Shown here one piece after another: positions 16,783 to 25,702 of a DNA stretch of 64,000 bases. A program made the position numbers and the translations under genes. A model generated the notes under the pieces. The model had not been told where the DNA came from and did no database searches. It saw only the letters and a program-made list of their open reading frames with translations. Each line of letters begins with the position of its first letter. Position 1 is the stretch's first letter. Source of the stretch: Paenibacillus mellifer (lineage in GTDB: Bacteria; Bacillota; Bacilli; Paenibacillales; Paenibacillaceae); NCBI RefSeq assembly GCF_023195895.1, contig NZ_JALPRK010000003.1, positions 186,001 through 250,000 of the forward strand, given 5' to 3'.

Positions 16783-17454
16783 TTAGATGGGCAGCAGCTT
16801 TATGCGATTTTGAGCTCTCAGGCCTTCCACCATGTCGTACCAAGCCTGAGGTTTGTTTGGCAGCACCGTGTAATACCGCTCCAGGAATTGAACGATTAAT
16901 CCCGTCTCCAAGCGATCGTCGTTGCCGTCCATCGGCAGGAAGCAGAGATCGAGCCCGCTGACTGCTTCCCCGTCATTGTTCCAGGACGGATGCACGTAAG
17001 GGAAGTCCAGACGCTTATATCCGAGGTGGGACAACACCTCGCGGCGCACATACGGATCCATCGGCTTCACACCGCCGAATTCGTGATGCTCTACCCGATA
17101 AGGATCATAAATTTCGGCAAACATGCCGCGCAGTTTCTTCCCATTTGCCTCCGCCAAAGCGTGCAAATCGCGCAGCCGGTGGTCCGCGAGGAACCGGCCA
17201 ATACCGAGGCCGGCTTGGCCGATAATGGTGAAGTCCGTCATCGCCACATTAAGGTCCTCGTAGTACCGATACTCCGTCGCGCCGACGACCCGATCTTCGT
17301 GCACCGCAACGAATACGCGAATGCCGGGGTCTTCCAGCGGCTCTTTCCATAGATCAAATTCCAGCACTTCTTCCGGTGGGAATATGTCTTGCATCAGCTG
17401 ATGCATGGACTTAAACAAAGGATCCTGAATATTCGTAATTCGCGTAAATTCCAT
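16783..17454 (-). CDS. GNAT-family N-acetyltransferase
   Basis: 223 residues. Weak but recognisable GNAT layout: an FVAVHEDRVVGATEYRYY strand pair and an acyl-CoA-binding segment (IIGQAGLGIGRFLADH). A C-terminal extension (PYVRREVLSHLGYKRLDFPYVHPSW) suggests a specialised subfamily. Substrate unknown. Last gene of a three-gene minus-strand run (hydrolase, GNAT, GNAT) with a 16-bp gap from the gene before it and a good AGGAGG site. Confidence 0.65.
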   Translation of the reverse strand: MEFTRITNIQDPLFKSMHQLMQDIFPPEEVLEFDLWKEPLEDPGIRVFVAVHEDRVVGATEYRYYEDLNVAMTDFTIIGQAGLGIGRFLADHRLRDLHALAEANGKKLRGMFAEIYDPYRVEHHEFGGVKPMDPYVRREVLSHLGYKRLDFPYVHPSWNNDGEAVSGLDLCFLPMDGNDDRLETGLIVQFLERYYTVLPNKPQAWYDMVEGLRAQNRIKLLPI

Positions 17455-17470
17455 GAGCTTCTAACGCCTC

Positions 17471-18148
17471 CTATTCAAATTGAGCTCGGACAAACGGATT
17501 CTTCCATTCCATCAGTGCCGCGTAATTTAGCGATTCCTCATCTTCCAGATAATCGGGGACAACCGCAACGGGCGTGCGGCCGCAGCGAAGCAGAAAGGTG
17601 ATCACCGGATCTTTGAGCTCGCCGCTCACGACCGCACTCAGATATTGCTCCGCCGTCATCTCCGGTGCGTGCTTGTGGTAACCCGGCATTCTCCCGCCGC
17701 CGAGCAAACGTTGGAGACCTTGGTGTACCACCAATTCGAACATGGACAACATCAGCCATTTGCCCAGGCCCCATTGCCGATAGGCCGGCCTCACGCCGAT
17801 GTCAACGACGTACAATGTGTTTCCATCGGGGCGGTGGTTCCTTATGTACCCGTTATCGGTGATGTCCGCCCAGGAATGCTCCGGCTTGCCGGGATCGAAG
17901 TCGACCTTGAGCCCGGTCATCGATCCGGCCAACTCGCCGTTCACTTCGACGCACAACGCGCCTTCCGGGAACAGCTGAACATGATTGCTCAGCTGTTCCT
18001 CCGTCCACCATAACTCCGAAGGAAAAGGCGGCGGAAAGCTCTCCTGCTGAATGCGGATCAACCCCGGGAAATCCTTCTCCTCATAATTTCGAATCACTGC
18101 CGGCACAGGCCGGCCTTGATCAAACACATACCACTCCTTGCGGTACAT
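17471..18148 (-). CDS. GNAT-family N-acetyltransferase
   Basis: 225 residues. Clear GNAT core: the early part is IRNYEEKDFPGLIRIQQESF, the central strand VVDIGVRPAYRQWGLGKWLM includes the Q/RxxGxG/A acetyl-CoA loop, and the later part is LQRLLGGGRMPGY. GGAGGCGAG precedes the ATG. Between a nitrilase-superfamily hydrolase and a second GNAT. B. subtilis YhcX joins a GNAT domain and a nitrilase domain in one chain, so the products here may act as a split version of that enzyme. Substrate unknown. Confidence 0.78.
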   Translation of the reverse strand: MYRKEWYVFDQGRPVPAVIRNYEEKDFPGLIRIQQESFPPPFPSELWWTEEQLSNHVQLFPEGALCVEVNGELAGSMTGLKVDFDPGKPEHSWADITDNGYIRNHRPDGNTLYVVDIGVRPAYRQWGLGKWLMLSMFELVVHQGLQRLLGGGRMPGYHKHAPEMTAEQYLSAVVSGELKDPVITFLLRCGRTPVAVVPDYLEDEESLNYAALMEWKNPFVRAQFE

Positions 18149-18186
18149 CGCGTCTCGCCTCCACGGACAATTGCGTTATTCTTGAT

Positions 18187-19044
18187 TTATTTCCAGTCGG
18201 TGTACAGATCCGTTCGCCGGTCCCGCCAGGTCGTAACGGAGCCTTTCTCCCGAACCTGATAGAGCAGCTCCAAATCCAGATCCGCGGTCACGATCATATC
18301 ATCATTGATCTCGCCTTCCACAAGGATGCCGCGTGGCGGGAAAGGTACGTCATTCGGAGTGATAACCGCCGCCTGTCCGAAGTTCCCCCGCATGAAATCT
18401 ACGGTCGGCAGCGAGCCAACCGTACCGGTGGCAACGATGTACACTTGGTTCTCGACCGCTCTCGCATGGCAGCAATAGCGCACCCGATGGAAGCCGTGCC
18501 GGTCGTCCGTACAGGAAGGACAGAAAATGACGTCCGCGCCTTTGGCTTTAGCCATACGAACGATCTCCGGAAACTCGATATCATAACAGGTCAACATGGC
18601 GATCTTGCCTTTCTCGGTTTCAAACACCTCCAAGCCGTCGCCGGGCGTCATGTTCCATTCCGTCACTTCGGTTGGGGTGATGTGCAGCTTGGCCTGCTCC
18701 GCGACTCTCCCGTCGGGGTAAAACAAATGTGCCACGTTGTACAACTTATCCCTCTTGCGAATCACATGCGTCCCGCCGATGATATGCATCCCGGTCTTCC
18801 GGGCCAATCCGCTAAACAGGTTGCGGTATTGTTCTGTAAAGTCCGGCAGCTCCTGAATGGTCAACGCCTGGCCATCCGATGATCCTATGGACATGAGCTG
18901 GGTCGTGAAAAACTCAGGAAACAGCACGAAATCCGCGCTGAACTCCTCTGCGGTCTTCATATAATGTTCGGCCTGACGGGCGAACTCCTCGAAGCTTCCA
19001 ATGGTGTGCAGATGATATTGGACAGCGGATACTCTCATTTTCAT
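18187..19044 (-). CDS. Carbon-nitrogen hydrolase (nitrilase superfamily)
   Basis: 285 residues with the full catalytic triad of the superfamily: Glu44 (LFPEFF), Lys119 (AKLHITP) and Cys153 (LTCYDIEFPE). These enzymes cleave amides or nitriles through a cysteine thioester. The TPTEVTEWNMTPGD and CCHARAVENQVYIV segments are as in hydrolases linked to GNAT domains. GGGGAG precedes the ATG at 19044. First gene of the run with the two acetyltransferases, which suggests a shared small-molecule or protein-nitrogen pathway. Cytosolic. Confidence 0.85.
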   Translation of the reverse strand: MKMRVSAVQYHLHTIGSFEEFARQAEHYMKTAEEFSADFVLFPEFFTTQLMSIGSSDGQALTIQELPDFTEQYRNLFSGLARKTGMHIIGGTHVIRKRDKLYNVAHLFYPDGRVAEQAKLHITPTEVTEWNMTPGDGLEVFETEKGKIAMLTCYDIEFPEIVRMAKAKGADVIFCPSCTDDRHGFHRVRYCCHARAVENQVYIVATGTVGSLPTVDFMRGNFGQAAVITPNDVPFPPRGILVEGEINDDMIVTADLDLELLYQVREKGSVTTWRDRRTDLYTDWK

Positions 19045-19159
19045 GGGGGCTCCCCTTTCTTTGTTCCCATAACTACGCTACTGGCGAAAAGTCCGCCTTC
19101 ATAAATTTCATCATAAAGTCAGGAAGAATGCAATTCCAACCCCTTGTTGCAGGCAAAAC

Positions 19160-19846
19160 TCATAGACGAACCGGGAGACTCCCGCCCAGCACGATCTCTT
19201 GTTCCGTCACGATGGCTTCATAGGCCAAGATCCGTACACCTTGCCGGTATGCCTCTTCGAGCACATCCGCAAAATCCGGATCCATATCGCGGTAAGGAGT
19301 AAATCCGTGGCAGCCCTTCATTTGCACCACAAACAGGACCGCCCCCGCATACCCTTCCTGAACCGCCTTGACCAGCTCCCGCACATGTTTGGTGCCGCGG
19401 GTTGTTGGCGCATCTGGGAACATGGCGATGCCCTCCTGCTGGAGTGTGACGCCTTTAACCTCCAGGAACCCACGTTGCTCGCCCTGTTCATAATAAAGGT
19501 CAAACCGAGAGTCCCCAAACGTAACTTCCCGCTTCACACGGGTAACCGGCCCAATTTCTGCGATTCTCCCTGCCTTCAGCGCTTCGAACGCCACCGGGTT
19601 GGGAGCTTGCGAGTCTACGTTCACCCAGCCTCCGTCATGGGCAGCCGCGATCAAGGAATATTTCGTCTTCCGTTCCGGACGATCGGAGACTTCTAACAAG
19701 ACTTCGGTATCCGGCAGTAGAAGCTCTTTGAGCCTGCCGGTATTTTTCACGTGTACCCGCTCTACGACGCCATCCACAACCACCTCGGCAATAAACCGAT
19801 TCAGCCGCCGCTGCAATCGTCCCCGTACCATGTCCCCATACTTCAC
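19160..19846 (-). CDS. sfsA: SfsA family protein (sugar fermentation stimulation homologue)
   Basis: 228 residues from the GTG at 19846, the usual SfsA length. A longer frame reaching 19987 would run across the divergent TetR start and promoter and is rejected; an ATG at 19831 is the alternative. Motifs fit SfsA: GRLQRRLNRFIAEVVVDG at the N-terminus (OB-like) and a nuclease-like core with FDLYYEQ, GFLEVKGVTL and FPDAPTTRG. The family binds DNA in E. coli and has a PD-(D/E)XK-type fold, but its role in Firmicutes is unclear. It is divergent from the TetR at 19977. Confidence 0.88.
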   Translation of the reverse strand: MKYGDMVRGRLQRRLNRFIAEVVVDGVVERVHVKNTGRLKELLLPDTEVLLEVSDRPERKTKYSLIAAAHDGGWVNVDSQAPNPVAFEALKAGRIAEIGPVTRVKREVTFGDSRFDLYYEQGEQRGFLEVKGVTLQQEGIAMFPDAPTTRGTKHVRELVKAVQEGYAGAVLFVVQMKGCHGFTPYRDMDPDFADVLEEAYRQGVRILAYEAIVTEQEIVLGGSLPVRL

Positions 19847-19976
19847 CGGTCTCGTCACTTCCTTCAAAGTTCTACCAAGCCGCGATCCTACCCTCCGTCC
19901 AGATTCGGTACCGTCGGCCAATTTCTCCTTGTGGTATAATAACATAGACATTTTACACAGGAATAGGACGGTTCTT

Positions 19977-20585
19977 ATGGATTCCAATCATCCCCCCGTT
20001 TCCGCCGGATCGCGCGGCCGCCCCAGAAGCTCCGAGGTGGACCGAAGCATTCTGGATGCCACGTTAGCCTTGCTGGCCGAAGTTGGCGTCGAGCGGCTAA
20101 GCATCGAAATGGTAGCCCAGCGTGCAGGTGTAGCTAAGACCTCCATATATCGGCGCTTCAGCAACAAGCAAACGTTAATTCTTGAGGCCCTGGAGCAGAT
20201 TAAACCTGAGATGGACACCTCCGCACAGGGAAGCTTGCACGAGGTTCTCTTGGAAGTTGCTCGCAAGTTCCTCGCGCAGATGGACACCCCGCTTGGGCGG
20301 CAAATGTTGTCGCTGCTCATTTCGACTTTGGCAGGTAACTCCGATATCTCTAAGAGTTATTGGGAGAAACACTCTTTACCAAAGACCAAGGAAATTGCCG
20401 CGCTCATTGCGGAACATCGCCAAATGGAGGGCTTGCGAAACGATGTCGATGTTGAATTAGCCGCTGATTTATTAGTGGCCTTCATCATGTACCAACTGCT
20501 GTTTAAGCCGCCTTCCTCGGACGTCGTGGACGTGCTCAAGCAAGGGATTCAAGTGATATTGGATGGACTGCGCAGCAAAGGATGA
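19977..20585 (+). CDS. TetR/AcrR family repressor of the adjacent SDR gene
   Basis: 202 residues. N-terminal HTH (VDRSILDATLALLAEVG, then AKTSIYRRFSNKQTLILEAL); the C-terminal part matches the common TetR_C group with PLGRQMLSLLIS. The start at ATG 19977 has AGGA upstream, and an extended -10 (TGGTATAAT, 19932-19940) lies 37 bp before it. The next gene, an SDR, has a promoter with a perfect 19-bp palindrome that is the probable operator. A terminator separates the two genes. Confidence 0.88.
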   Translation: MDSNHPPVSAGSRGRPRSSEVDRSILDATLALLAEVGVERLSIEMVAQRAGVAKTSIYRRFSNKQTLILEALEQIKPEMDTSAQGSLHEVLLEVARKFLAQMDTPLGRQMLSLLISTLAGNSDISKSYWEKHSLPKTKEIAALIAEHRQMEGLRNDVDVELAADLLVAFIMYQLLFKPPSSDVVDVLKQGIQVILDGLRSKG

Positions 20586-20588
20586 GGA

Positions 20589-20616
20589 CCTTGCCCGGTT
20601 GGGGCAGGGTTTTTTT
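20589..20616 (+). terminator. Rho-independent terminator of the TetR gene
   Basis: CCTTGCCC and GGGGCAGGG pair around GGTT and are followed by a run of eight T residues, immediately before the next promoter. Confidence 0.85.
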
Positions 20617-20617
20617 G

Positions 20618-20648
20618 TTGACATTTACGATACGATACCGTATCGTAT
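20618..20648 (+). promoter_or_regulatory. Promoter with perfect palindromic TetR operator for the SDR gene
   Basis: TTGACA (20618-20623), 17-bp spacer and TATCGT (20641-20646). The palindrome ATACGATAC-C-GTATCGTAT (20630-20648) covers the spacer and the -10, so a bound repressor would exclude RNA polymerase. Confidence 0.8.
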
Positions 20649-20678
20649 TTATAAATTGAACCTAAAGGAGCGATACTC

Positions 20679-21629
20679 ATGCCCCATCCCGAAAAATCAA
20701 TCCTCCTCACCGGAGGAAATACCGGACTCGGATTTCAAGCGGCTTTAGCCATCGCCAAGGCCTCGCCTGACTGGCATATCCTGATTGCCTCGCGTAACCC
20801 AGTTAGGGGAGAAGCCGCCGTTCGGGACTTGATCCACGCCTCCGGCCACCCGCATCTTTCTTATCTACCGCTGGATTTAGCGAACTTGTCCTCCATCAAG
20901 CATTTGGCTGATCGACTGGCGCAGGAAGAATTCCCTCCGCTTCACGCCATTGTATGTAACGCCGGCTCTCAATTCGTCCAGGATACGCAAACGACGGACG
21001 ACGGCGTTGAAGCGACTTTTGGCGTAAACCATCTCGGTCACTTTCTGCTCGTTCGATTGCTGCTGGATCAGCTTCAGGAGCCCGGACGCATTCTGGTAGT
21101 CAGCAGCGATACGCATGATCCCCGGCAGAGAACAGGGATGCCTGCTCCCCGCTATGCCGCGCCCGCGCAGCTCGCGAACCCCGAAGCCTCGGATTCGCTG
21201 CTCGCCGGCTTGCCTCCGCTTACTAGAGGACAAATCCGATACACCACGTCGAAGTTATGCAATCTGTATTTTGCCTACGAGCTATCGCACCGGCTCCAGT
21301 CCGCTTCCCGCTCCATCGAGGTCGCCGCCTTTAATCCCGGGATGATGCCGGGCAAAGACTCCTCCCTGGCGCGGGACTACCGGCCGATGCTCCGGTTCAT
21401 GTGGAATCATGTGCTGCCGCTCATGCGGTTCCTCCGCCCAGCGATCCGCAGCACGAAGATCTCCGGCGGCCATCTGGCCCAGCTCCTCCTACGTCAGGAT
21501 TTCACCAACGGCAGCTACTGGGACGGGACTAAACCGATCGCCTCCTCCGAAGAATCCTACAACCGAGAGCGGGCCGCCGAGCTCTGGGATTGGAGCTGCG
21601 AGAGGTTGAGATTAGCGAAGAACCTTTAG
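20679..21629 (+). CDS. Short-chain dehydrogenase/reductase
   Basis: 316 residues. SDR signature in order: ILLTGGNTGLGFQAA (NAD(P) site), LPLDLANLSSI, VCNAGSQF, GVNHLGHFLLV, a serine in VVSSDTHDP and the catalytic YTTSK. The length and sequence resemble the retinol dehydrogenase/protochlorophyllide reductase-like branch. The substrate is probably a lipophilic carbonyl compound, unproven. AAAGGAG precedes the ATG. It is expressed from its own promoter with an embedded operator for the upstream TetR, so it is probably induced by a ligand of that repressor. Confidence 0.88.
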   Translation: MPHPEKSILLTGGNTGLGFQAALAIAKASPDWHILIASRNPVRGEAAVRDLIHASGHPHLSYLPLDLANLSSIKHLADRLAQEEFPPLHAIVCNAGSQFVQDTQTTDDGVEATFGVNHLGHFLLVRLLLDQLQEPGRILVVSSDTHDPRQRTGMPAPRYAAPAQLANPEASDSLLAGLPPLTRGQIRYTTSKLCNLYFAYELSHRLQSASRSIEVAAFNPGMMPGKDSSLARDYRPMLRFMWNHVLPLMRFLRPAIRSTKISGGHLAQLLLRQDFTNGSYWDGTKPIASSEESYNRERAAELWDWSCERLRLAKNL

Positions 21630-21643
21630 TCACCACATAAAAA

Positions 21644-21678
21644 AGGATGGACATGAGGTGCCACCCCATGCCCATCCT
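21644..21678. terminator. Bidirectional terminator
   Basis: AGGATGGACATGAGGTG and CACCCCATGCCCATCCT form a long stem between convergent genes, with A-rich and T-rich flanks. Confidence 0.8.
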
Positions 21679-21692
21679 AATTTAATCCTCAT

Positions 21693-23705
21693 TTATTTCG
21701 AGCTTGTCAGTCGATCCACATACATAATCTCACCGTACGTGCCAACGAAGATATATTTGCCGTGCGCTTTAATCCCGTCTTCCAGCATTTCCGTCCCGAA
21801 AATATTTACTCCCGGGTGTTTCTCCGGAATGGAGGTGGCCTGCCAATTCACTCCGTCCTTGGACAGGAGGAGTTGATCAGTATAGGTGACTTCATCTCCA
21901 GATTCCTGGAAGCCATGGTGTACAGCTACAAATTGTCCATCCACAGAGGTCAGGAAGTTAATGTTTTGCGATTCGCCCAGATTAGTTGACTTCTTGGACC
22001 AGTTCGAGCCGTCCTTCGACACCCATACCTTCGACGGATTATATTGATTCATGGCGACGTAACCGCTGCCCGTCCAAGCCAGGAAGGCTTCATCCAGATC
22101 TAACGTCTTCAGGAGCTTCCAATTCGTGCCGTCCGTCGTCTGCATGATCTTCGTTGTTCCGGGTCCGTTGAAATTGTGCACCCGGAAGGCGGCAATCAGC
22201 CGCTTGCCGTCATGGATCATCGAGGTCAGCCAGTTGTCGCTGACGCTGGCGACACGCTTCCAGGTCAAGCCGTCCTTCGAAGTATAAACGCCATATACCT
22301 GATCGGAAGCCACATAAAACTTGCCGGTCCACATAATGTTACGCAATCCGCCATACTGATCTCTGAATGGTACCTTCGCTTGTTTCCAACTTGACCCGTC
22401 CGCGGAGTAGTATATCCCCCCGTTGCCGGCTGCCACGAACTTGTTCCCGCCCCAGACGACATCAAACAAGTGGGCTCGTCCCAGTTTGCCCCGGTAAGAG
22501 AACGGATTGCTGCTTCTCCACGTCTTCCCGTCATCCGTGTAGACCACACTACCGGATAAACCAACGGCGACGGTTCGCTTCCCATTGGTCGCAACCGCAT
22601 TAAAATCACCGCCCAGCGTAGTGCCGATCATCCGATAGCTCCACGACTTTCCGTCTACCGTGTAGATCGAATACGTTCCATCCGCATGACCTTGCATATT
22701 GTTTGAGCCAAGGCCAGCGAATCCGCTCTTGACCGGATAGAGCGTATAAATGTTCACCTGCAGAGAGGACAAGTCCACCTTTGTCCAAGTGGCGCCGTCC
22801 TTCGATGTGTAGGCGACGTTCTTGTCGATGCCTTCGGTGGTTTCCGAAGCACCGGTTACGATGTACTTGTTATGACCGTAGACGATGGTTTTTAACTCTG
22901 CGCCTGAAGGCGACTTCGCTTGCTTCGTCCAGGTGACCCCATCGGCGGACGTGTAGATACCGTTGCCAACGCCGAGGTATTGCTTCCCGGTCCAGATCAT
23001 ATCCTGAATCACGGCCGAAGCATTATAGGTTTTGGCGGACCAATTCTGCCCGTCCTTGGAGACGAGAACAAACGGTTGATCGTATCTGCTGGATATAAAA
23101 TAAGTCCCGTTCACAACCTGCAGAATATCCGCTCCGTAATCGTTAAACAAAGCGCGCGACGTCTCCCAGTTCTCTCCATCCTTCGAGAAGAAAATATGTT
23201 TCTGCCCTACAGCGACAAATCCGGATTCTCCCCACTCCATTTGATAGATCGTCTCGCCCGGGTCGAAGTCAATCCTCTTCCAGGTGAGCCCGTCCGAGGA
23301 GATAAACCCTTCGGAAGGTCTGCTGTAAAGGTTCATCGAATATTCCGTGTTATTGCCGAACAGAACATACTTCGTCCCATCCCAGGCAATCGTTGTTAAA
23401 TGATAATTGCCGAACTTGGACAAGGCCGCCCAATTGACGCCGTTTGCCGAATTCATCACCGTTCCGTACGGGCCGACGGCCACGTACTCCTTATCTTTTC
23501 CTTGGGTCATTGAATATGGCGCATTCGAGCTGAAGGTCGTATCTAGCGTCCAGCCCTCACCCATCGAGATTGGGGATTCTTGGAGCGTAATCGAATCAAT
23601 CGTCTTATACGCGCCCAGCGCCTTGGCTGAGGTTCCGGGATATATCCCCAGCGACAAAACCAACGACAGACAAACTACCCAAACGAACGTGCTCTTCCTC
23701 TTCAT
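21693..23705 (-). CDS. Secreted beta-propeller-like protein with repeated BNR/Asp-box-type units
   Basis: 670 residues from the ATG at 23705, which has GGAGGGG 4 bases upstream; an upstream in-frame start lacks this. Signal peptide about 1-28 (KRKSTFVWVVCLSLVLSLGI). The rest contains at least ten repeats of the pattern S-x-D-G-x-x-W (for example SSDGLTWKR, SKDGENWET, SADGVTWTK, TDDGKTWRS) alternating with YVAVG-type strands. This is typical of BNR/sialidase-like or YCF48-like propellers. No catalytic residues are recognised. It is probably an extracellular binding protein; function unknown. It forms a minus-strand pair with the next secreted protein. Confidence 0.75.
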   Translation of the reverse strand: MKRKSTFVWVVCLSLVLSLGIYPGTSAKALGAYKTIDSITLQESPISMGEGWTLDTTFSSNAPYSMTQGKDKEYVAVGPYGTVMNSANGVNWAALSKFGNYHLTTIAWDGTKYVLFGNNTEYSMNLYSRPSEGFISSDGLTWKRIDFDPGETIYQMEWGESGFVAVGQKHIFFSKDGENWETSRALFNDYGADILQVVNGTYFISSRYDQPFVLVSKDGQNWSAKTYNASAVIQDMIWTGKQYLGVGNGIYTSADGVTWTKQAKSPSGAELKTIVYGHNKYIVTGASETTEGIDKNVAYTSKDGATWTKVDLSSLQVNIYTLYPVKSGFAGLGSNNMQGHADGTYSIYTVDGKSWSYRMIGTTLGGDFNAVATNGKRTVAVGLSGSVVYTDDGKTWRSSNPFSYRGKLGRAHLFDVVWGGNKFVAAGNGGIYYSADGSSWKQAKVPFRDQYGGLRNIMWTGKFYVASDQVYGVYTSKDGLTWKRVASVSDNWLTSMIHDGKRLIAAFRVHNFNGPGTTKIMQTTDGTNWKLLKTLDLDEAFLAWTGSGYVAMNQYNPSKVWVSKDGSNWSKKSTNLGESQNINFLTSVDGQFVAVHHGFQESGDEVTYTDQLLLSKDGVNWQATSIPEKHPGVNIFGTEMLEDGIKAHGKYIFVGTYGEIMYVDRLTSSK

Positions 23706-23782
23706 GTTCCCCTCCTGATGTATAAATGTCATGATGTTGACACATCATGTTATCGGTAATTTTGACCTATTTTTTACGGGAC

Positions 23783-25498
23783 TTAAGACTCAATTAGCGC
23801 TAAACTCTCCTCCGCCACCCAGGATACCTTGGCGCCTAGCGTTTCGCCGATAAAACGCAGCGGCACGTACGTAGAACTGGAACGCTTGTCCACGAACGGA
23901 GCGGTCGATAGTTGTACAGCCTTTCTGTTAACCTTGGCTGACTTACTGTTCATTTTCAAATGGATCGTGGTGCTTCCCTGCGTAATGTCGATGGATTGAT
24001 CCGCCGAGTTGAATTGAACCTTGGCCCCCATCTTCTCCAGGACGCCGCGAAGCGGAATAAACGTGCTGCCGTTGATTACCTTCGCCGCTGGCTGCAGGGT
24101 AATCCGTTCCCCATTCAGCAGAACGCCAACCGGTGGTGCCGGCGCGGGAGTTTGAGCGAATTCGATCACGTTCCCATGCGAGTCGATCATCCCCGATGGA
24201 ACCGGTTGATATCCGGTATCTGTAGTTGCGGAAGGCTCGTTCTTGGTTAAGACCCAATCTTCTTTCCCCGTCTCCGGGTCTACGGTGATATCATACTGGT
24301 CATATTCCAACGGAGTTACAATCTGCCCGGATGTGTTGATCATTCCGTATTTATTTAGCTTGGTAGAAGGATCAAGTCGATCCACAACCGCTTTTCCGTT
24401 CAGGAATTTCGTAATGCTGATATAATTCAAGCCGCCTTTGATCGTACGTCCGGCAGGATCGATTAGCTTCATTTCCCATAGTCCTTGGGCATCGAGGAAT
24501 TTAACCCCTACGGCAGCCAGACCCTCCGAGAAATCCTCACCCCGCCCATAAATCAAGGGGATAACGGTTTTCCCTTCCCGATTGATGTAGCCGTATTTCG
24601 GAAATCCTGCTTTGAGGTCAATGATGCCCGCTAAAGCCAACCCCTCAGAGAAAGGCTCCAGTTGATCATACTTTAGCGGGATGACCGCTTTCCCCGACAG
24701 ATCCACATACCCGAACTTATTGTTTCGCTCCACACGGATCAAGCCGTCTTCGGGACTAAGAATGCTATCCGCCCCTTGCACAATGAACTTCTTCCCGGGT
24801 TTACTGAACATACTCACGGTATTCGTATGGGCTACATGATCGATCAACCTGAATGTATAATACTCCCCTCGGTAAGGGCTCTTCACACAATCCCCAAATA
24901 CGGGCGCTTCCGTGAATTTGAAGGGGACGATGGTTTTACCCGCGGGATCGATAATGCCCCAAAGTCCATTCTTCTGGGCTTCCGTCGTCCCATAAGCAAA
25001 CAGATTTACATCTTCATATGTAAAAGGGATTACAACCTTGCCATTCGAATCGACAAATCCCCACTTCCCGGTTTTGGAATCCTTCACAGCACCACGTCCG
25101 TCCGAGAACGGCTCCGCCCGGTCATAGGCAAGCGGGATAACGACCTCACCTTGTTTATTGATATAACCCCATTTACGGGAATCTGCGCTTTGCACCGCAG
25201 CCAATCCCTCGGAGAAATTCCGGGCGTAAGCATAGGTATGCGGGATCACCAGCCCCCCCGCTTGATCGATAAACCCAAAGCGTTCGTTCTCAATGGATAC
25301 CGAATAGCCGTCGGAATACACGTAACGGTCAATGTAATAACCTCCCCGCGCACATCCGAATACGACTTCGGAGGATATTTCCTCCTGCTCATACAAGTGC
25401 CCGGCATTGTCGGCAGCCGCCGCTTCCGTCAAGACCAGATTCGGCAAACTAATTAAGAATACGATAACGGGAATCCAAACTAGTTTTAGTACTTTCAT
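23783..25498 (-). CDS. Secreted WG-repeat protein with C-terminal copper amine oxidase N-terminal-like domain
   Basis: 571 residues with a signal peptide (1-28). Residues 70-430 hold about eight WG/KWG-type repeats (RFGFIDQAGGLVIPHTY, KWGYINKQGEVVIPLAY, KWGFVDSNGKVVIPFTY, KYGYINREGKTVIPLIY). Residues 460-571 match the Cu_amine_oxidN1 domain (LNGERITLQPAAKVINGST, FIPLRGVLEKMGAKV, YVPLRFIGETLGAKVSW), common in Paenibacillus cell-surface proteins and thought to mediate wall or protein binding. It is not an amine oxidase itself. GGGGGAGAG precedes the ATG. Function unknown. Confidence 0.82.
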   Translation of the reverse strand: MKVLKLVWIPVIVFLISLPNLVLTEAAAADNAGHLYEQEEISSEVVFGCARGGYYIDRYVYSDGYSVSIENERFGFIDQAGGLVIPHTYAYARNFSEGLAAVQSADSRKWGYINKQGEVVIPLAYDRAEPFSDGRGAVKDSKTGKWGFVDSNGKVVIPFTYEDVNLFAYGTTEAQKNGLWGIIDPAGKTIVPFKFTEAPVFGDCVKSPYRGEYYTFRLIDHVAHTNTVSMFSKPGKKFIVQGADSILSPEDGLIRVERNNKFGYVDLSGKAVIPLKYDQLEPFSEGLALAGIIDLKAGFPKYGYINREGKTVIPLIYGRGEDFSEGLAAVGVKFLDAQGLWEMKLIDPAGRTIKGGLNYISITKFLNGKAVVDRLDPSTKLNKYGMINTSGQIVTPLEYDQYDITVDPETGKEDWVLTKNEPSATTDTGYQPVPSGMIDSHGNVIEFAQTPAPAPPVGVLLNGERITLQPAAKVINGSTFIPLRGVLEKMGAKVQFNSADQSIDITQGSTTIHLKMNSKSAKVNRKAVQLSTAPFVDKRSSSTYVPLRFIGETLGAKVSWVAEESLALIES

Positions 25499-25610
25499 CC
25501 TGCTCTCCCCCTTGAGTCCTGTTGTTAGTGGATAATGATACCATCAGATGTCACATTTTGTCGATGCTTTGCCAAGGAACAACTTGTAAAAGGCAATCCG
25601 CCACAAACCG

Positions 25611-25677
25611 TGGTATAATAGCCTCTGGCATAAACGAAGAGACCAAGGTTTTCTTCGTTTGATGCGGGTGGGAGAGG
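25611..25677 (+). promoter_or_regulatory. Promoter and structured leader upstream of the NCS2 permease
   Basis: An extended -10, TGGTATAAT (25611-25619), is followed by a foldable leader: CCTCT/AGAGG (25622/25673) encloses GCATAAACGAAGA paired with TCTTCGTTTGATGC, with an asymmetric GGGTGGG bulge. Purine permeases are often controlled by purine riboswitches, but the conserved purine aptamer core is not present here, so the regulator is unknown. Confidence 0.5.
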
Positions 25678-25702
25678 GATATTTTGAAAGTGTGATTCAT
25701 CT

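Noticed and set aside
23783-25498. A copper amine oxidase enzyme
   Set aside because: Only the N-terminal accessory domain is present; the catalytic domain with its topaquinone tyrosine is absent.
25622-25677. Purine riboswitch upstream of the NCS2 permease
   Set aside because: The conserved aptamer strands (for example the GTTTCTACC junction) are not present.
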